Shown in pieces: positions 1-5,063 of a stretch of 9,119 nucleotides of DNA. A program made the position numbers and the translations under genes. Below the pieces are notes generated by a model. It ran no database searches. It was not told where the DNA came from and saw only the letters and a list, made by a program, of their open reading frames with translations. Each line of letters begins with the position of its first letter. Position 1 is the stretch's first letter. Source of the stretch: Clostridium sp. (GTDB lineage Bacteria > Bacillota > Clostridia > Clostridiales > Clostridiaceae); assembly GCA_012511315.1 (NCBI GenBank), contig JAAZGI010000103.1, forward strand, positions 1 to 9,119, given 5' to 3'.

Positions 1-828
1 GGAGCCCATGGAGCTGCATTAGCTGGTTTAAAAGAATTTCAAGGTTTTTACCAATCCTGTGACGCTATGGTAATTAGTGCCCATAAATCCTTGGCTTGTT
101 TAAACCAAGGGGCCTTGATTTTGGGGAATTGCCGCGAAGATCAGCCAATCGTTATAAAATACAGCAATATGTTCCAAACCTCCAGCCCCTCTTATTTGAT
201 TATGGAGTCCATGGAAGCGTCAGTGGAAGAGCTAGCCCAAGGCGCTTACTTGGACCCACCGGATTTTAACAAAGAAAACTATGAGAGACTTTGTTTGAAT
301 CCCTTAAATGAGGAGCTTTTGCAAGACCCTTGGAAGCTTTTACTGTATGCTCAAGACAAAGGACGATTTATGGACGCATTTTTAGAGGCCAAAGGGATTT
401 TTGCAGAGATGCATGATCGAGATTCCCTCTTGCTGATGCTCAGTCCAAAAAATGGATTGGCTGATATCCATTCGATTAAAATTGCTTTAAAAGAACTGGA
501 TAAAGCCCTTGTTCAAGAAGTGGAAACAGAAGACGACTGGGAGGCATCCTATACAGGCCATGCACTGATAAACAGAGCGCTCAAACCCGACCAACGATTT
601 TTACCCTGGCAAGTGGGCGATGAGTTCAAGGAGTTAAGCTTACAAGAAGCTATCGGATCAACGGCTCAAGAGCAAGTCATTCCTTATCCACCGGGAATCC
701 CACTGCTTCAGCCTGGCGAAAGGATTGATGAAGAAATGGTGGAACATATTGAAACATTATTAGAGCAAAATATTGAGATCATCGGCTTAACGGATCATAA
801 AGTTCGATGCATCAAGGAGGAATTGTAA
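1..828 (+). CDS. Orn/Lys/Arg decarboxylase-family protein (YaaO-like), C-terminal part
   Basis: The reading frame is open from base 1, so this is the last 275 codons of a gene that begins upstream; the ATG at 67 is internal. The visible part starts inside the PLP-dependent fold-type I domain. GAHGA (residues 1-5) matches the end of the family's DEAHGAH motif. SAHKS (26-30) carries the expected PLP-binding lysine at residue 29. YPPGIP (229-234) is the signature of the C-terminal domain. Family members decarboxylate lysine, ornithine or arginine to polyamines, but the substrate cannot be read from this fragment. The position directly before tmk matches yaaO of Bacillus subtilis, whose family is about 480 residues long, so roughly 200 residues are missing off the left edge. 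The family call is firm; the substrate is unknown. Confidence 0.9.
   Translation, partial: GAHGAALAGLKEFQGFYQSCDAMVISAHKSLACLNQGALILGNCREDQPIVIKYSNMFQTSSPSYLIMESMEASVEELAQGAYLDPPDFNKENYERLCLNPLNEELLQDPWKLLLYAQDKGRFMDAFLEAKGIFAEMHDRDSLLLMLSPKNGLADIHSIKIALKELDKALVQEVETEDDWEASYTGHALINRALKPDQRFLPWQVGDEFKELSLQEAIGSTAQEQVIPYPPGIPLLQPGERIDEEMVEHIETLLEQNIEIIGLTDHKVRCIKEEL
814..820 (+). promoter_or_regulatory. Ribosome binding site that fixes the tmk start
   Basis: AAGGAGG lies seven bases before the ATG at 828, inside the last codons of the decarboxylase gene. The alternative ATG at 807 lies upstream of this site and would add seven residues (MHQGGIV) before the normal N-terminus, so 828 is the preferred start. 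Confidence 0.85.
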
Positions 829-1526
829 TGGGGATACTGATCGCCGTTGAGGGGGTTGATGGATCTGGAAAACAAACCCAGTCAGATCTTTTAGAAAAGA
901 ACTTAAACAAGTCGGGTTTCGATGTGCAAAAGATTGCTTTTCCAAACTATGAATCCAAATCTTCTGTTTTAGTTAAAATGTACCTAATGGGAGAATTTAG
1001 TCCCAACCCTAAAGATATTTCAGCTTATCAAGCATCAACTTTTTTTGCGGCCGATCGCTACGCATCTTGGATGACAGGGGAGTGGAAAGCACACTATCTG
1101 AAGGGCGGCATTGTGTTAGCAGATCGCTATACCACCGCTAACATGGTCCACCAGGCAGGTAAGATTAAGAATCAAGCGGAACGCGATCGTTACTTGGAGT
1201 GGCTCTATGACTTTGAGTTCAACCTATACGGAATCCCAGTGCCAGATCTAGTCTTTTTCCTAGATGTACCGCCTTTTTATCAGCAGCAAAATGTCCGGTC
1301 ACGGAAAAATAAAATTACCGGTGGTAGTGAACAAGACATTCACGAAGCTAGCTTAGAACACTTAAAAGAATCCTATGAGGCTGCCATTTATGTGGCAAAG
1401 AAGTATGGTTGGATTAAAATCGATTGCATTAAAAATCAAAAGATGAGGTCCATTGAAGATATTGGTCAGGAGATTTTAAGCCACGCTCTTGATCGAATTG
1501 GAGATTTAAAAGACAAGTTGAAATAA
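828..1526 (+). CDS. tmk: Thymidylate kinase (dTMP kinase)
   Basis: This 232-residue cytoplasmic enzyme phosphorylates dTMP to dTDP with ATP, the step before dTTP. The P-loop is at residues 8-16 (EGVDGSGKQ), with lysine 15 as the phosphate-binding residue. The family nucleotide-binding segments are FFAADRYA (72-79) and ADRYTT (99-104). A basic lid-like segment follows FFLDVPP (143-149) at RSRKNK (157-162). The P-loop carries GKQT where classical enzymes usually have GKTT or GKST, and the lid reads TGGSEQD (164-170), so it is a variant subtype. Its length is slightly above the usual 205-215. The ATG overlaps the decarboxylase stop (TAATG), which points to translational coupling. The gene order matches yaaO-tmk-yaaQ of Bacillus. 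Activity on other nucleoside monophosphates is not excluded. Confidence 0.9.
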   Translation: MGILIAVEGVDGSGKQTQSDLLEKNLNKSGFDVQKIAFPNYESKSSVLVKMYLMGEFSPNPKDISAYQASTFFAADRYASWMTGEWKAHYLKGGIVLADRYTTANMVHQAGKIKNQAERDRYLEWLYDFEFNLYGIPVPDLVFFLDVPPFYQQQNVRSRKNKITGGSEQDIHEASLEHLKESYEAAIYVAKKYGWIKIDCIKNQKMRSIEDIGQEILSHALDRIGDLKDKLK

Positions 1527-1623
1527 TCAATAACGATAAGCAGTTAAAGAACTAAAGATACCAAGTAATCACAGAAACGTTTGAAGAAACTGAGAAATTG
1601 TTTATTGACGAAATAAGATAAAG

Positions 1624-1653
1624 TTGAAAACGTGGTTCACAAATTAGGATAAT
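1624..1653 (+). promoter_or_regulatory. Candidate sigma-A promoter in the tmk-darA gap
   Basis: TTGAAA (1624-1629) and GATAAT (1648-1653) are separated by 18 bases, each one base off consensus. Transcription would start near 1660, about 300 bases before darA, so it would give a long leader or a separate small RNA. In AT-rich DNA such matches occur by chance. Confidence 0.35.
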
Positions 1654-1780
1654 ATTTCAATGGGGTATTTAGTCGAAGCGATGAAGGAAATTTTCGAAAG
1701 AATTAGAGGAAGTTTACTGAGATATTTCAAGGGAATTATTATGATTTAATCTAAAAACTTTTGGAAAACCAGTAAAACGA

Positions 1781-1840
1781 AGGGAGGAGCTTGCTGCGGT
1801 GCTTTGTTTTTGAAAGGGCGAAAGCAGTGTCCCTGAAGCT
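1781..1840 (+). ncRNA. Possible structured RNA segment (unassigned)
   Basis: This stretch is richer in G than its surroundings. TGCTTT (1800-1805) can pair with AAAGCA (1821-1826), enclosed by AGGGA (1781-1785) with TCCCT (1830-1834). AGCTT (1788-1792) can pair with AAGCT (1836-1840), which crosses the outer helix, so it would be an alternative or pseudoknot pairing. No terminator follows. It matches no RNA family I know, and the helices are short. It may be part of a long darA leader or chance pairing. Confidence 0.2.
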
Positions 1841-1858
1841 GTCAGACTTATCTATTGT

Positions 1859-1887
1859 GTGCCATAAACTGCCATATGAGGTATAAT
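1859..1887 (+). promoter_or_regulatory. Likely sigma-A promoter for darA-holB-ricT
   Basis: A perfect -10 TATAAT (1882-1887) lies 17 bases after GTGCCA (1859-1864), which matches TTGACA at four of six positions. Transcription would start near 1894, giving a leader of about 65 bases before the darA ATG. The leader contains a 10-bp palindrome GATTATAATC (1903-1912). Nothing resembling a cyclic-di-AMP riboswitch is visible. Confidence 0.55.
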
Positions 1888-1959
1888 TAGTATATAAGAA
1901 AAGATTATAATCATAGGAATAGATAATAAATCAATTATTTTATAAAAGGAGGGCTCATT

Positions 1960-2289
1960 ATGAAACTGGCTATTGCCATCGTAAATGATGAAGATGCACT
2001 AGACTTGCTAGATGAACTAACTGATAAGGAATTCCGGGTAACTAAACTGGCCTCTAGTGGCGGTTTTTTAAGAAGTGGAAATACAACCATGATGATTGGT
2101 GTGGATGATGAAAAATTACCAGAAGTGATTCAAATTATAGAGGACACCTGTAAAACTAGACATCAAATCATATCCAACCCATCACCACTTTCAACCACTA
2201 CAGGTGTTTACGTACCTTATCCTGTGGATATTGAAGTGGGTGGAGCCACCGTGTTTGTTGTAGACGTGGAAAAATTTTACCGCGTTTAG
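1960..2289 (+). CDS. darA: Cyclic-di-AMP receptor, PII-like (DarA/PstA/YaaQ)
   Basis: This 109-residue protein has the full length of the family. DarA (PstA, YaaQ) is a trimeric cytosolic PII-like protein that binds cyclic di-AMP; its downstream target is not settled. Family motifs are FRVTKL (25-30), GGFLRSGNTT (34-43), which forms part of the ligand pocket, and VPYPVDIEVGGATVFV (85-100) near the C-terminus. A strong AAAAGGAGGG (1944-1953) precedes the ATG with good spacing. It is the first gene of the darA-holB-ricT unit. In Bacillus subtilis yaaR lies between yaaQ and holB; here holB follows directly. Similarity to Bacillus DarA is strong along the whole length. Confidence 0.95.
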   Translation: MKLAIAIVNDEDALDLLDELTDKEFRVTKLASSGGFLRSGNTTMMIGVDDEKLPEVIQIIEDTCKTRHQIISNPSPLSTTTGVYVPYPVDIEVGGATVFVVDVEKFYRV

Positions 2290-2302
2290 GAGGAGTGAAC
2301 AG

Positions 2303-3250
2303 GTGATCGGTTTTAAAAATATCAGAGAAAGTCTGCGGGGTGCCTCTAAAAGTGGCACCCTCGCTCATTCTCACATCTTAGTGGGTCCCGATGGCATCGG
2401 AAAGTCACCCATGGCAAGAAGTTTAGCAAGATTAATTTTAGATCCTGATACGGATCAGATTCGTGAATATGTTGATATTACGGAGATTCGTCCCAAAGGA
2501 AAATCCATTGGTGTGGATGAAGTTCGCCGAATCATAGGTGAGGCCAATGTAATGCCCTTTGAAGGTCGACGTAAAGTGATTATTATATACGATGCTCAAC
2601 TTCTAACGATTCAAGCACAAAATGGTCTGTTAAAGACCATTGAGGAACCAGCTGCTGGCGTATACTTTATCCTGTTAACCCAGACATTAGACACCTTATT
2701 GCCAACGATTCAATCACGTTGTGCAATCCACCGCTTGTTTCCCATTTCTCGTGAAGAAATGGCTGAATACATTAATAGTCAGCACCACATAACAGATCAG
2801 GCTCTAGATGAAACCATAGCGATAGCAAGAGGCATTCCCGGCGAGGCTGATTCTTATATAAAAGATCCTAAACGACGGGAGTTTTATGATTTTATTTTAG
2901 AGTTTCTCACAGACTTATCTACGGTCAAGTCATTGCAAGATCGTAATTGCATTAAAATACTTATCAAAAACAAGGCGATCCTTGAGTTAGGACCCGAAGA
3001 GTTTCTTCAAGGACTCCTATGGGGAATTCGTGATTTGGCCTGCTTAAAGACGGGCAAGGATTACAAAAACCTTATATTCCTGTATAATATTGACAGGATG
3101 AGAGCACTGGCTCAACGATTTACCATGGCCAGACTCACCCGAATTGTAGATCTATGTGAGAGTGCAGGGCGGCTATTGGAACCTGGACGAAATATCAACC
3201 GAGAGACGGTTGTTGATCGAACGCTCTTTCAGCTAGTGGAGGAAACTTAA
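2303..3250 (+). CDS. holB: DNA polymerase III subunit delta'
   Basis: This 315-residue AAA+ protein is the delta' part of the clamp loader that places the beta clamp on DNA. The Walker A-like loop is GPDGIGKS (28-35). The Walker B region is VIIIYDAQ (92-99). The NGLLKTIEEP segment (107-116) and the SRC motif (138-140), which supplies the trans-acting arginine in clamp loaders, are intact. The four-cysteine zinc module that follows Walker A in Escherichia coli and Bacillus delta' is absent; there is no cysteine between residues 36 and 139. The start is GTG, with AGGAGG (2288-2293) overlapping the darA stop, so translation is probably coupled. It overlaps ricT by one base. The best alternative, DnaX, is unlikely because the protein is short and the context fits holB. 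Confidence 0.9.
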   Translation: MIGFKNIRESLRGASKSGTLAHSHILVGPDGIGKSPMARSLARLILDPDTDQIREYVDITEIRPKGKSIGVDEVRRIIGEANVMPFEGRRKVIIIYDAQLLTIQAQNGLLKTIEEPAAGVYFILLTQTLDTLLPTIQSRCAIHRLFPISREEMAEYINSQHHITDQALDETIAIARGIPGEADSYIKDPKRREFYDFILEFLTDLSTVKSLQDRNCIKILIKNKAILELGPEEFLQGLLWGIRDLACLKTGKDYKNLIFLYNIDRMRALAQRFTMARLTRIVDLCESAGRLLEPGRNINRETVVDRTLFQLVEET

Positions 3251-4215
3251 TGGTTAATATAGTTGGAGTTCGTTTCAAGAAGGCCGGAAAGATTTATTAT
3301 TTCGATCCTCTTGATTTAGAACTAATAGAAGGAGATGCGGTGATCGTGGAAACTGCCCGAGGCGTAGAACTGGGTGTAGTTGCCATTGGTGAAAAGCCCA
3401 TCAGCGATGAAGAGGTGGTAGCCCCTTTAAAACCCGTACTGCGTAAAGCAACGGATGAAGACATTGAGCGTCATCGAAAAAACATCGCTCGTGAAAAAGA
3501 GGCTATGGTAATTTGCAAAGAAAAGATTGCAGACCATGGACTGGAAATGAAATTGGTGGATGTTGAGTTCACGTTTGATATGAATAAAGTAATTTTTTAC
3601 TTTACAGCCGATGGACGAGTGGATTTCCGAAACCTTGTAAAAGACTTGGCCTCCGTATTCCGTACGCGAATTGAGCTTCGCCAAATTGGAGTTCGTGATG
3701 AAGCCAAGATGAAATCCGGAATTGGCCCATGCGGACGAACCCTTTGTTGTTCTTCGTTTTTATCTGATTTCACATCTGTTTCAATTAAGATGGCTAAGGA
3801 GCAAAGCTTATCTTTAAATCCTTCCAAGATTTCTGGAATTTGCGGACGGCTAATGTGTTGCCTGAAATATGAACAGGAAACCTATGAAGAAATTCGCAAG
3901 CGGTTACCTCGTTATGGGAGCATCGTTAATACGCCTCTAGGTCGGGGAGAAGTCATTAATAACAACACCATTAAAGAAGAAATTAAAGTTAAAATCTTTG
4001 GTGATGGCGACGATGTGATTGAATACTTCCCAATTTCAGAATGTGAAATGATTAAAGGAAGCTATGAAGCATCATCTGGTAAATCAAATAGAAAGAAAGA
4101 TATCGAAGGGGATGAACAGAAGAATTCGAACCCGAAAAAAGAACAATTGAAAAATCAAGATCAAGAAGAGACAGGTTCTGATGAACAGGCTAGCCAGCCT
4201 GGAAATCTAGATTAG
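3250..4215 (+). CDS. ricT: RicT (YaaT), PSP1-domain iron-sulfur protein of the Ric complex
   Basis: The protein has 321 residues. In Bacillus subtilis RicT (YaaT) joins RicA and RicF in a complex that carries [4Fe-4S] clusters and helps RNase Y mature polycistronic mRNAs, and it affects sporulation, competence and biofilm formation. The PSP1 domain spans about residues 1-210. It contains the two conserved cysteine groups PCGRTLCC (C161, C166, C167) and ICGRLMCC (C198, C203, C204), the likely cluster ligands. The C-terminus from about residue 271 is a charged, low-complexity Lys/Glu/Asp/Gln tail, probably disordered. The ATG overlaps the holB TAA by one base, and GGAGGA (3238-3243) is well spaced. 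The gene closes the operon; a terminator follows. Confidence 0.93.
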   Translation: MVNIVGVRFKKAGKIYYFDPLDLELIEGDAVIVETARGVELGVVAIGEKPISDEEVVAPLKPVLRKATDEDIERHRKNIAREKEAMVICKEKIADHGLEMKLVDVEFTFDMNKVIFYFTADGRVDFRNLVKDLASVFRTRIELRQIGVRDEAKMKSGIGPCGRTLCCSSFLSDFTSVSIKMAKEQSLSLNPSKISGICGRLMCCLKYEQETYEEIRKRLPRYGSIVNTPLGRGEVINNNTIKEEIKVKIFGDGDDVIEYFPISECEMIKGSYEASSGKSNRKKDIEGDEQKNSNPKKEQLKNQDQEETGSDEQASQPGNLD

Positions 4216-4270
4216 GTTTAGGAAAAACTCAATCTCTAGACACTGATCAAGCTAGTCTAAAAAGACGTAT

Positions 4271-4297
4271 AGTTATTAAAGTAATTAAAGTTATTAA
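4271..4297 (+). repeat. Three tandem 9-bp repeats before the ricT terminator
   Basis: AGTTATTAA (4271-4279), AGTAATTAA (4280-4288) and AGTTATTAA (4289-4297) follow one another without a gap. Copies 1 and 3 are identical and copy 2 differs at one position. The array ends inside the 5' arm of the terminator stem. Confidence 0.8.
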
Positions 4298-4331
4298 AAG
4301 AGTTTCGAATTTTATTTCGAAGCTCTTTTTT
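4296..4331 (+). terminator. Intrinsic terminator after ricT
   Basis: AAAAGAGTTTCGAA (4296-4309) pairs with TTCGAAGCTCTTTT (4316-4329) through 14 pairs, including one T-G wobble, around a 6-base loop. The descending arm runs into a T tract ending at 4331. It lies about 80 bases after the ricT stop and should end the darA-holB-ricT transcript. Confidence 0.88.
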
Positions 4332-4338
4332 AAATTTG

Positions 4339-4370
4339 GGCTCTACAATATTTAGTGTGGGTGAATAATC
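4339..4370 (+). repeat. IS-end repeat, copy 1
   Basis: A 32-base unit that matches copy 2 at 28 of 32 positions, starts GGCTCTAC and ends GAATAATC. It begins eight bases after the ricT terminator. Confidence 0.8.
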
Positions 4371-4372
4371 AA

Positions 4373-4404
4373 GGCTCTACAATATTTGCTGTTGATGAAT
4401 AATC
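4373..4404 (+). repeat. IS-end repeat, copy 2
   Basis: The second 32-base unit lies in the same orientation two bases after copy 1, a 34-base period. The four differences cluster in the middle of the unit (AGTGTGGG against GCTGTTGA). This copy is the one connected to the decayed transposase start downstream. Confidence 0.8.
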
Positions 4405-4495
4405 ACCAACCCCTTTTTTGTGCAAAAAATAGAATGAGACATGGAACTCCTTGTACAATAAAGTTGCAAAACAAAACTTGCAAAGGAGTGTTATC

Positions 4496-4600
4496 ATGTC
4501 TCAATTTGATAATATACTATCTCACTAAAAAATTAAAGGGATTATTGCAGATCCATCAGATCCTGTAAAAATGACAAAGTTCTTTAGCACCAGTGGTTGA
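4496..4600 (+). pseudogene. Decayed transposase start (ISL3-like)
   Basis: AAAGGAG (4482-4488) is well placed before an ATG at 4496, but the frame reads only MSQFDNILSH before a TAA at 4526. The same frame continues for 23 more codons to TGA at 4598. MSQFDNIL resembles the N-terminus of ISL3-family transposases from memory. Nothing of the catalytic domain remains in this window, so it cannot make a transposase. The family call rests on this short match together with the upstream ends. Confidence 0.5.
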
Positions 4601-4663
4601 AGTTGGAATTAATCAGGAATGTTTAAAATACAAATAGAATTCGAAATAGAGAGGAATAAAGCT

Positions 4664-4753
4664 GTGAAATTTCAACCTGTGAACTTTAATCAAAGTTTAA
4701 TCCCGAGTTCACTAATGGGAATTGATTTTCAAGTTGTTTCAGTGTATACTTAA
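4664..4753 (+). pseudogene. 29-codon ORF, possible stub of a second transposase
   Basis: A GTG start at 4664, about nine bases after GAGG (4651-4654), opens a 29-codon frame starting MKFQPVNFNQSLIPSSL and stopping at TAA 4751-4753. The pattern VNxNQxLxPxSL is reminiscent of the first residues of IS1182-type transposases, which continue with a helical DNA-binding region that is lost here. This is a weak resemblance; it could also be a chance ORF. A candidate promoter lies within its 3' end. Confidence 0.2.
4722..4750 (+). promoter_or_regulatory. Candidate sigma-A promoter in the IS-remnant gap
   Basis: TTGATT (4722-4727) and TATACT (4745-4750) are separated by 17 bases, four of six and five of six matches to consensus. 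Transcription would start near 4757, inside the palindrome at 4749-4765. It could feed mcsA-mcsB-clpC with a leader of about 300 bases, if the hairpin at 4783-4805 does not stop it. No CtsR heptad repeat (GGTCAAA type) is seen near it. Confidence 0.4.
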
Positions 4754-4765
4754 AGTAACTTTAAG
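4749..4765. promoter_or_regulatory. Perfect 17-bp palindrome at the predicted start site, possible operator
   Basis: CTTAAAGT (4749-4756) and ACTTTAAG (4758-4765) are exact inverted copies around a single A. The site overlaps the last two bases of the -10 and the predicted start point, a common place for a repressor site. It resembles neither the CtsR operator nor the CIRCE element that controls clpC and chaperone operons in other Firmicutes. The DNA is AT-rich, so chance is possible. Confidence 0.35.
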
Positions 4766-4782
4766 AACGTATGTCCTATTTT

Positions 4783-4807
4783 AAACACTCATTTTGTGGG
4801 TGTTTTC
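4783..4807 (+). terminator. Terminator-like hairpin in the leader region
   Basis: AAACACTC (4783-4790) pairs with GGGTGTTT (4798-4805), with one T-G pair, around a 7-base loop, followed by a short TC-rich run (TCTT). The T tract is weak. It may end a short transcript of about 50 bases from the promoter at 4722-4750, act as an attenuator before mcsA, or be the old terminator of a lost mobile element. Confidence 0.4.
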
Positions 4808-4852
4808 TTAACTTGTAAGGAATACGTAAAGTTACTAAGAAGAGTTAAAGAA

Positions 4853-4867
4853 ATGAAATAATTTCAT
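4853..4867. repeat. Perfect 15-bp palindrome
   Basis: ATGAAAT (4853-4859) and ATTTCAT (4861-4867) are exact inverted copies around one A, the same architecture as the palindrome at 4749-4765 but a different sequence. It lies about 200 bases before mcsA. Confidence 0.5.
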
Positions 4868-5049
4868 GTAATATAGTAGGTGAAGAGGTAATCGAGCAAA
4901 GAAAAGTGGAGTAAATAGATTTTAAGTTAAAAGCTTCTTTTCCACAAAAAGACAAAAGAGTTAGTTAACATACCAGTAGTAGGATAGTTAAAACTCTAGA
5001 TTCTTAATCAGGTTACTTCATGCACTTATTAAATGTGTCTTCGTTGACA

Positions 5050-5058
5050 GGGAGGTGG
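5050..5058 (+). promoter_or_regulatory. Ribosome binding site that fixes the mcsA TTG start
   Basis: GGGAGGTGG ends five bases before the TTG at 5064, giving eight bases from GGAGG to the start codon. The GTG at 5055 lies inside this site and cannot use it, so TTG is the better start although it is a rare codon. Confidence 0.75.
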
Positions 5059-5063
5059 TTTTA

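Larger units (their letters stand above)
1527..1959 (+). other. 433-bp gap between tmk and darA
   Basis: No ORF of useful length is present; the longest start-to-stop run I saw is about 22 codons (1681-1749) without a good ribosome binding site. There is no clear intrinsic terminator after tmk. The gap holds a candidate promoter at 1624-1653, a more GC-rich stretch with pairing potential at 1781-1840, and the likely darA promoter at 1859-1887. I recognise no riboswitch, tRNA or SRP RNA consensus. Confidence 0.6.
4339..4600 (+). mobile_element. Remnant of ISL3-like insertion sequence(s), left end only
   Basis: Two end-like sequences starting GGCTCTACAATATTT sit in tandem, followed by a leader, a ribosome binding site and a transposase-like start that soon stops. 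GGCTCT ends are typical of ISL3-family elements as I know them, but no sequence search was possible. I found no matching inverted copy (AAATATTGTAGAGCC) elsewhere in the window, so the right end is missing. Two ends in a row suggest nested insertions or a past recombination between two elements. Confidence 0.6.
4332..5063 (+). other. Gene-free gap between ricT terminator and mcsA
   Basis: About 730 bases hold only IS remnants, repeats and candidate control sites. In particular there is no reading frame for CtsR (about 150 residues) and none for the first zinc finger of McsA. From about 4870 to 5040 I see no convincing promoter. TTGACA at 5044-5049 is a perfect -35 match, but it overlaps the mcsA ribosome binding site and has no suitable -10 at the right distance. 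Confidence 0.7.

Noticed and set aside
807..827. Upstream ATG for tmk at 807
   Set aside because: It precedes the AAGGAGG site and would add seven residues ahead of the normal kinase N-terminus.
1681..1749. 22-codon ORF in the tmk-darA gap
   Set aside because: It is too short, has a poor ribosome binding site and has no recognisable similarity.
1781..1860. SRP RNA or a known riboswitch in the tmk-darA gap
   Set aside because: The conserved SRP core and known riboswitch motifs are absent; only short generic helices can be drawn.
3427..3827. Two antisense ORFs inside ricT
   Set aside because: They are opposite the conserved cysteine-rich PSP1 coding region, overlap each other and show no ribosome binding site.
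4386..4568. 60-codon ORF on the + strand across the IS remnant
   Set aside because: It runs through the IS end and leader in a frame different from the decayed transposase start, has no ribosome binding site and resembles no protein I know.
4783..4805. CIRCE-like element before the mcsA operon
   Set aside because: The inverted repeat AAACACTC/GGGTGTTT has a 7-base loop and does not match the TTAGCACTC-N9-GAGTGCTAA consensus.
4700..5063. CtsR operator (tandem GGTCAAA heptads)
   Set aside because: I looked for it on both strands and found no such heptad pair in the gap.
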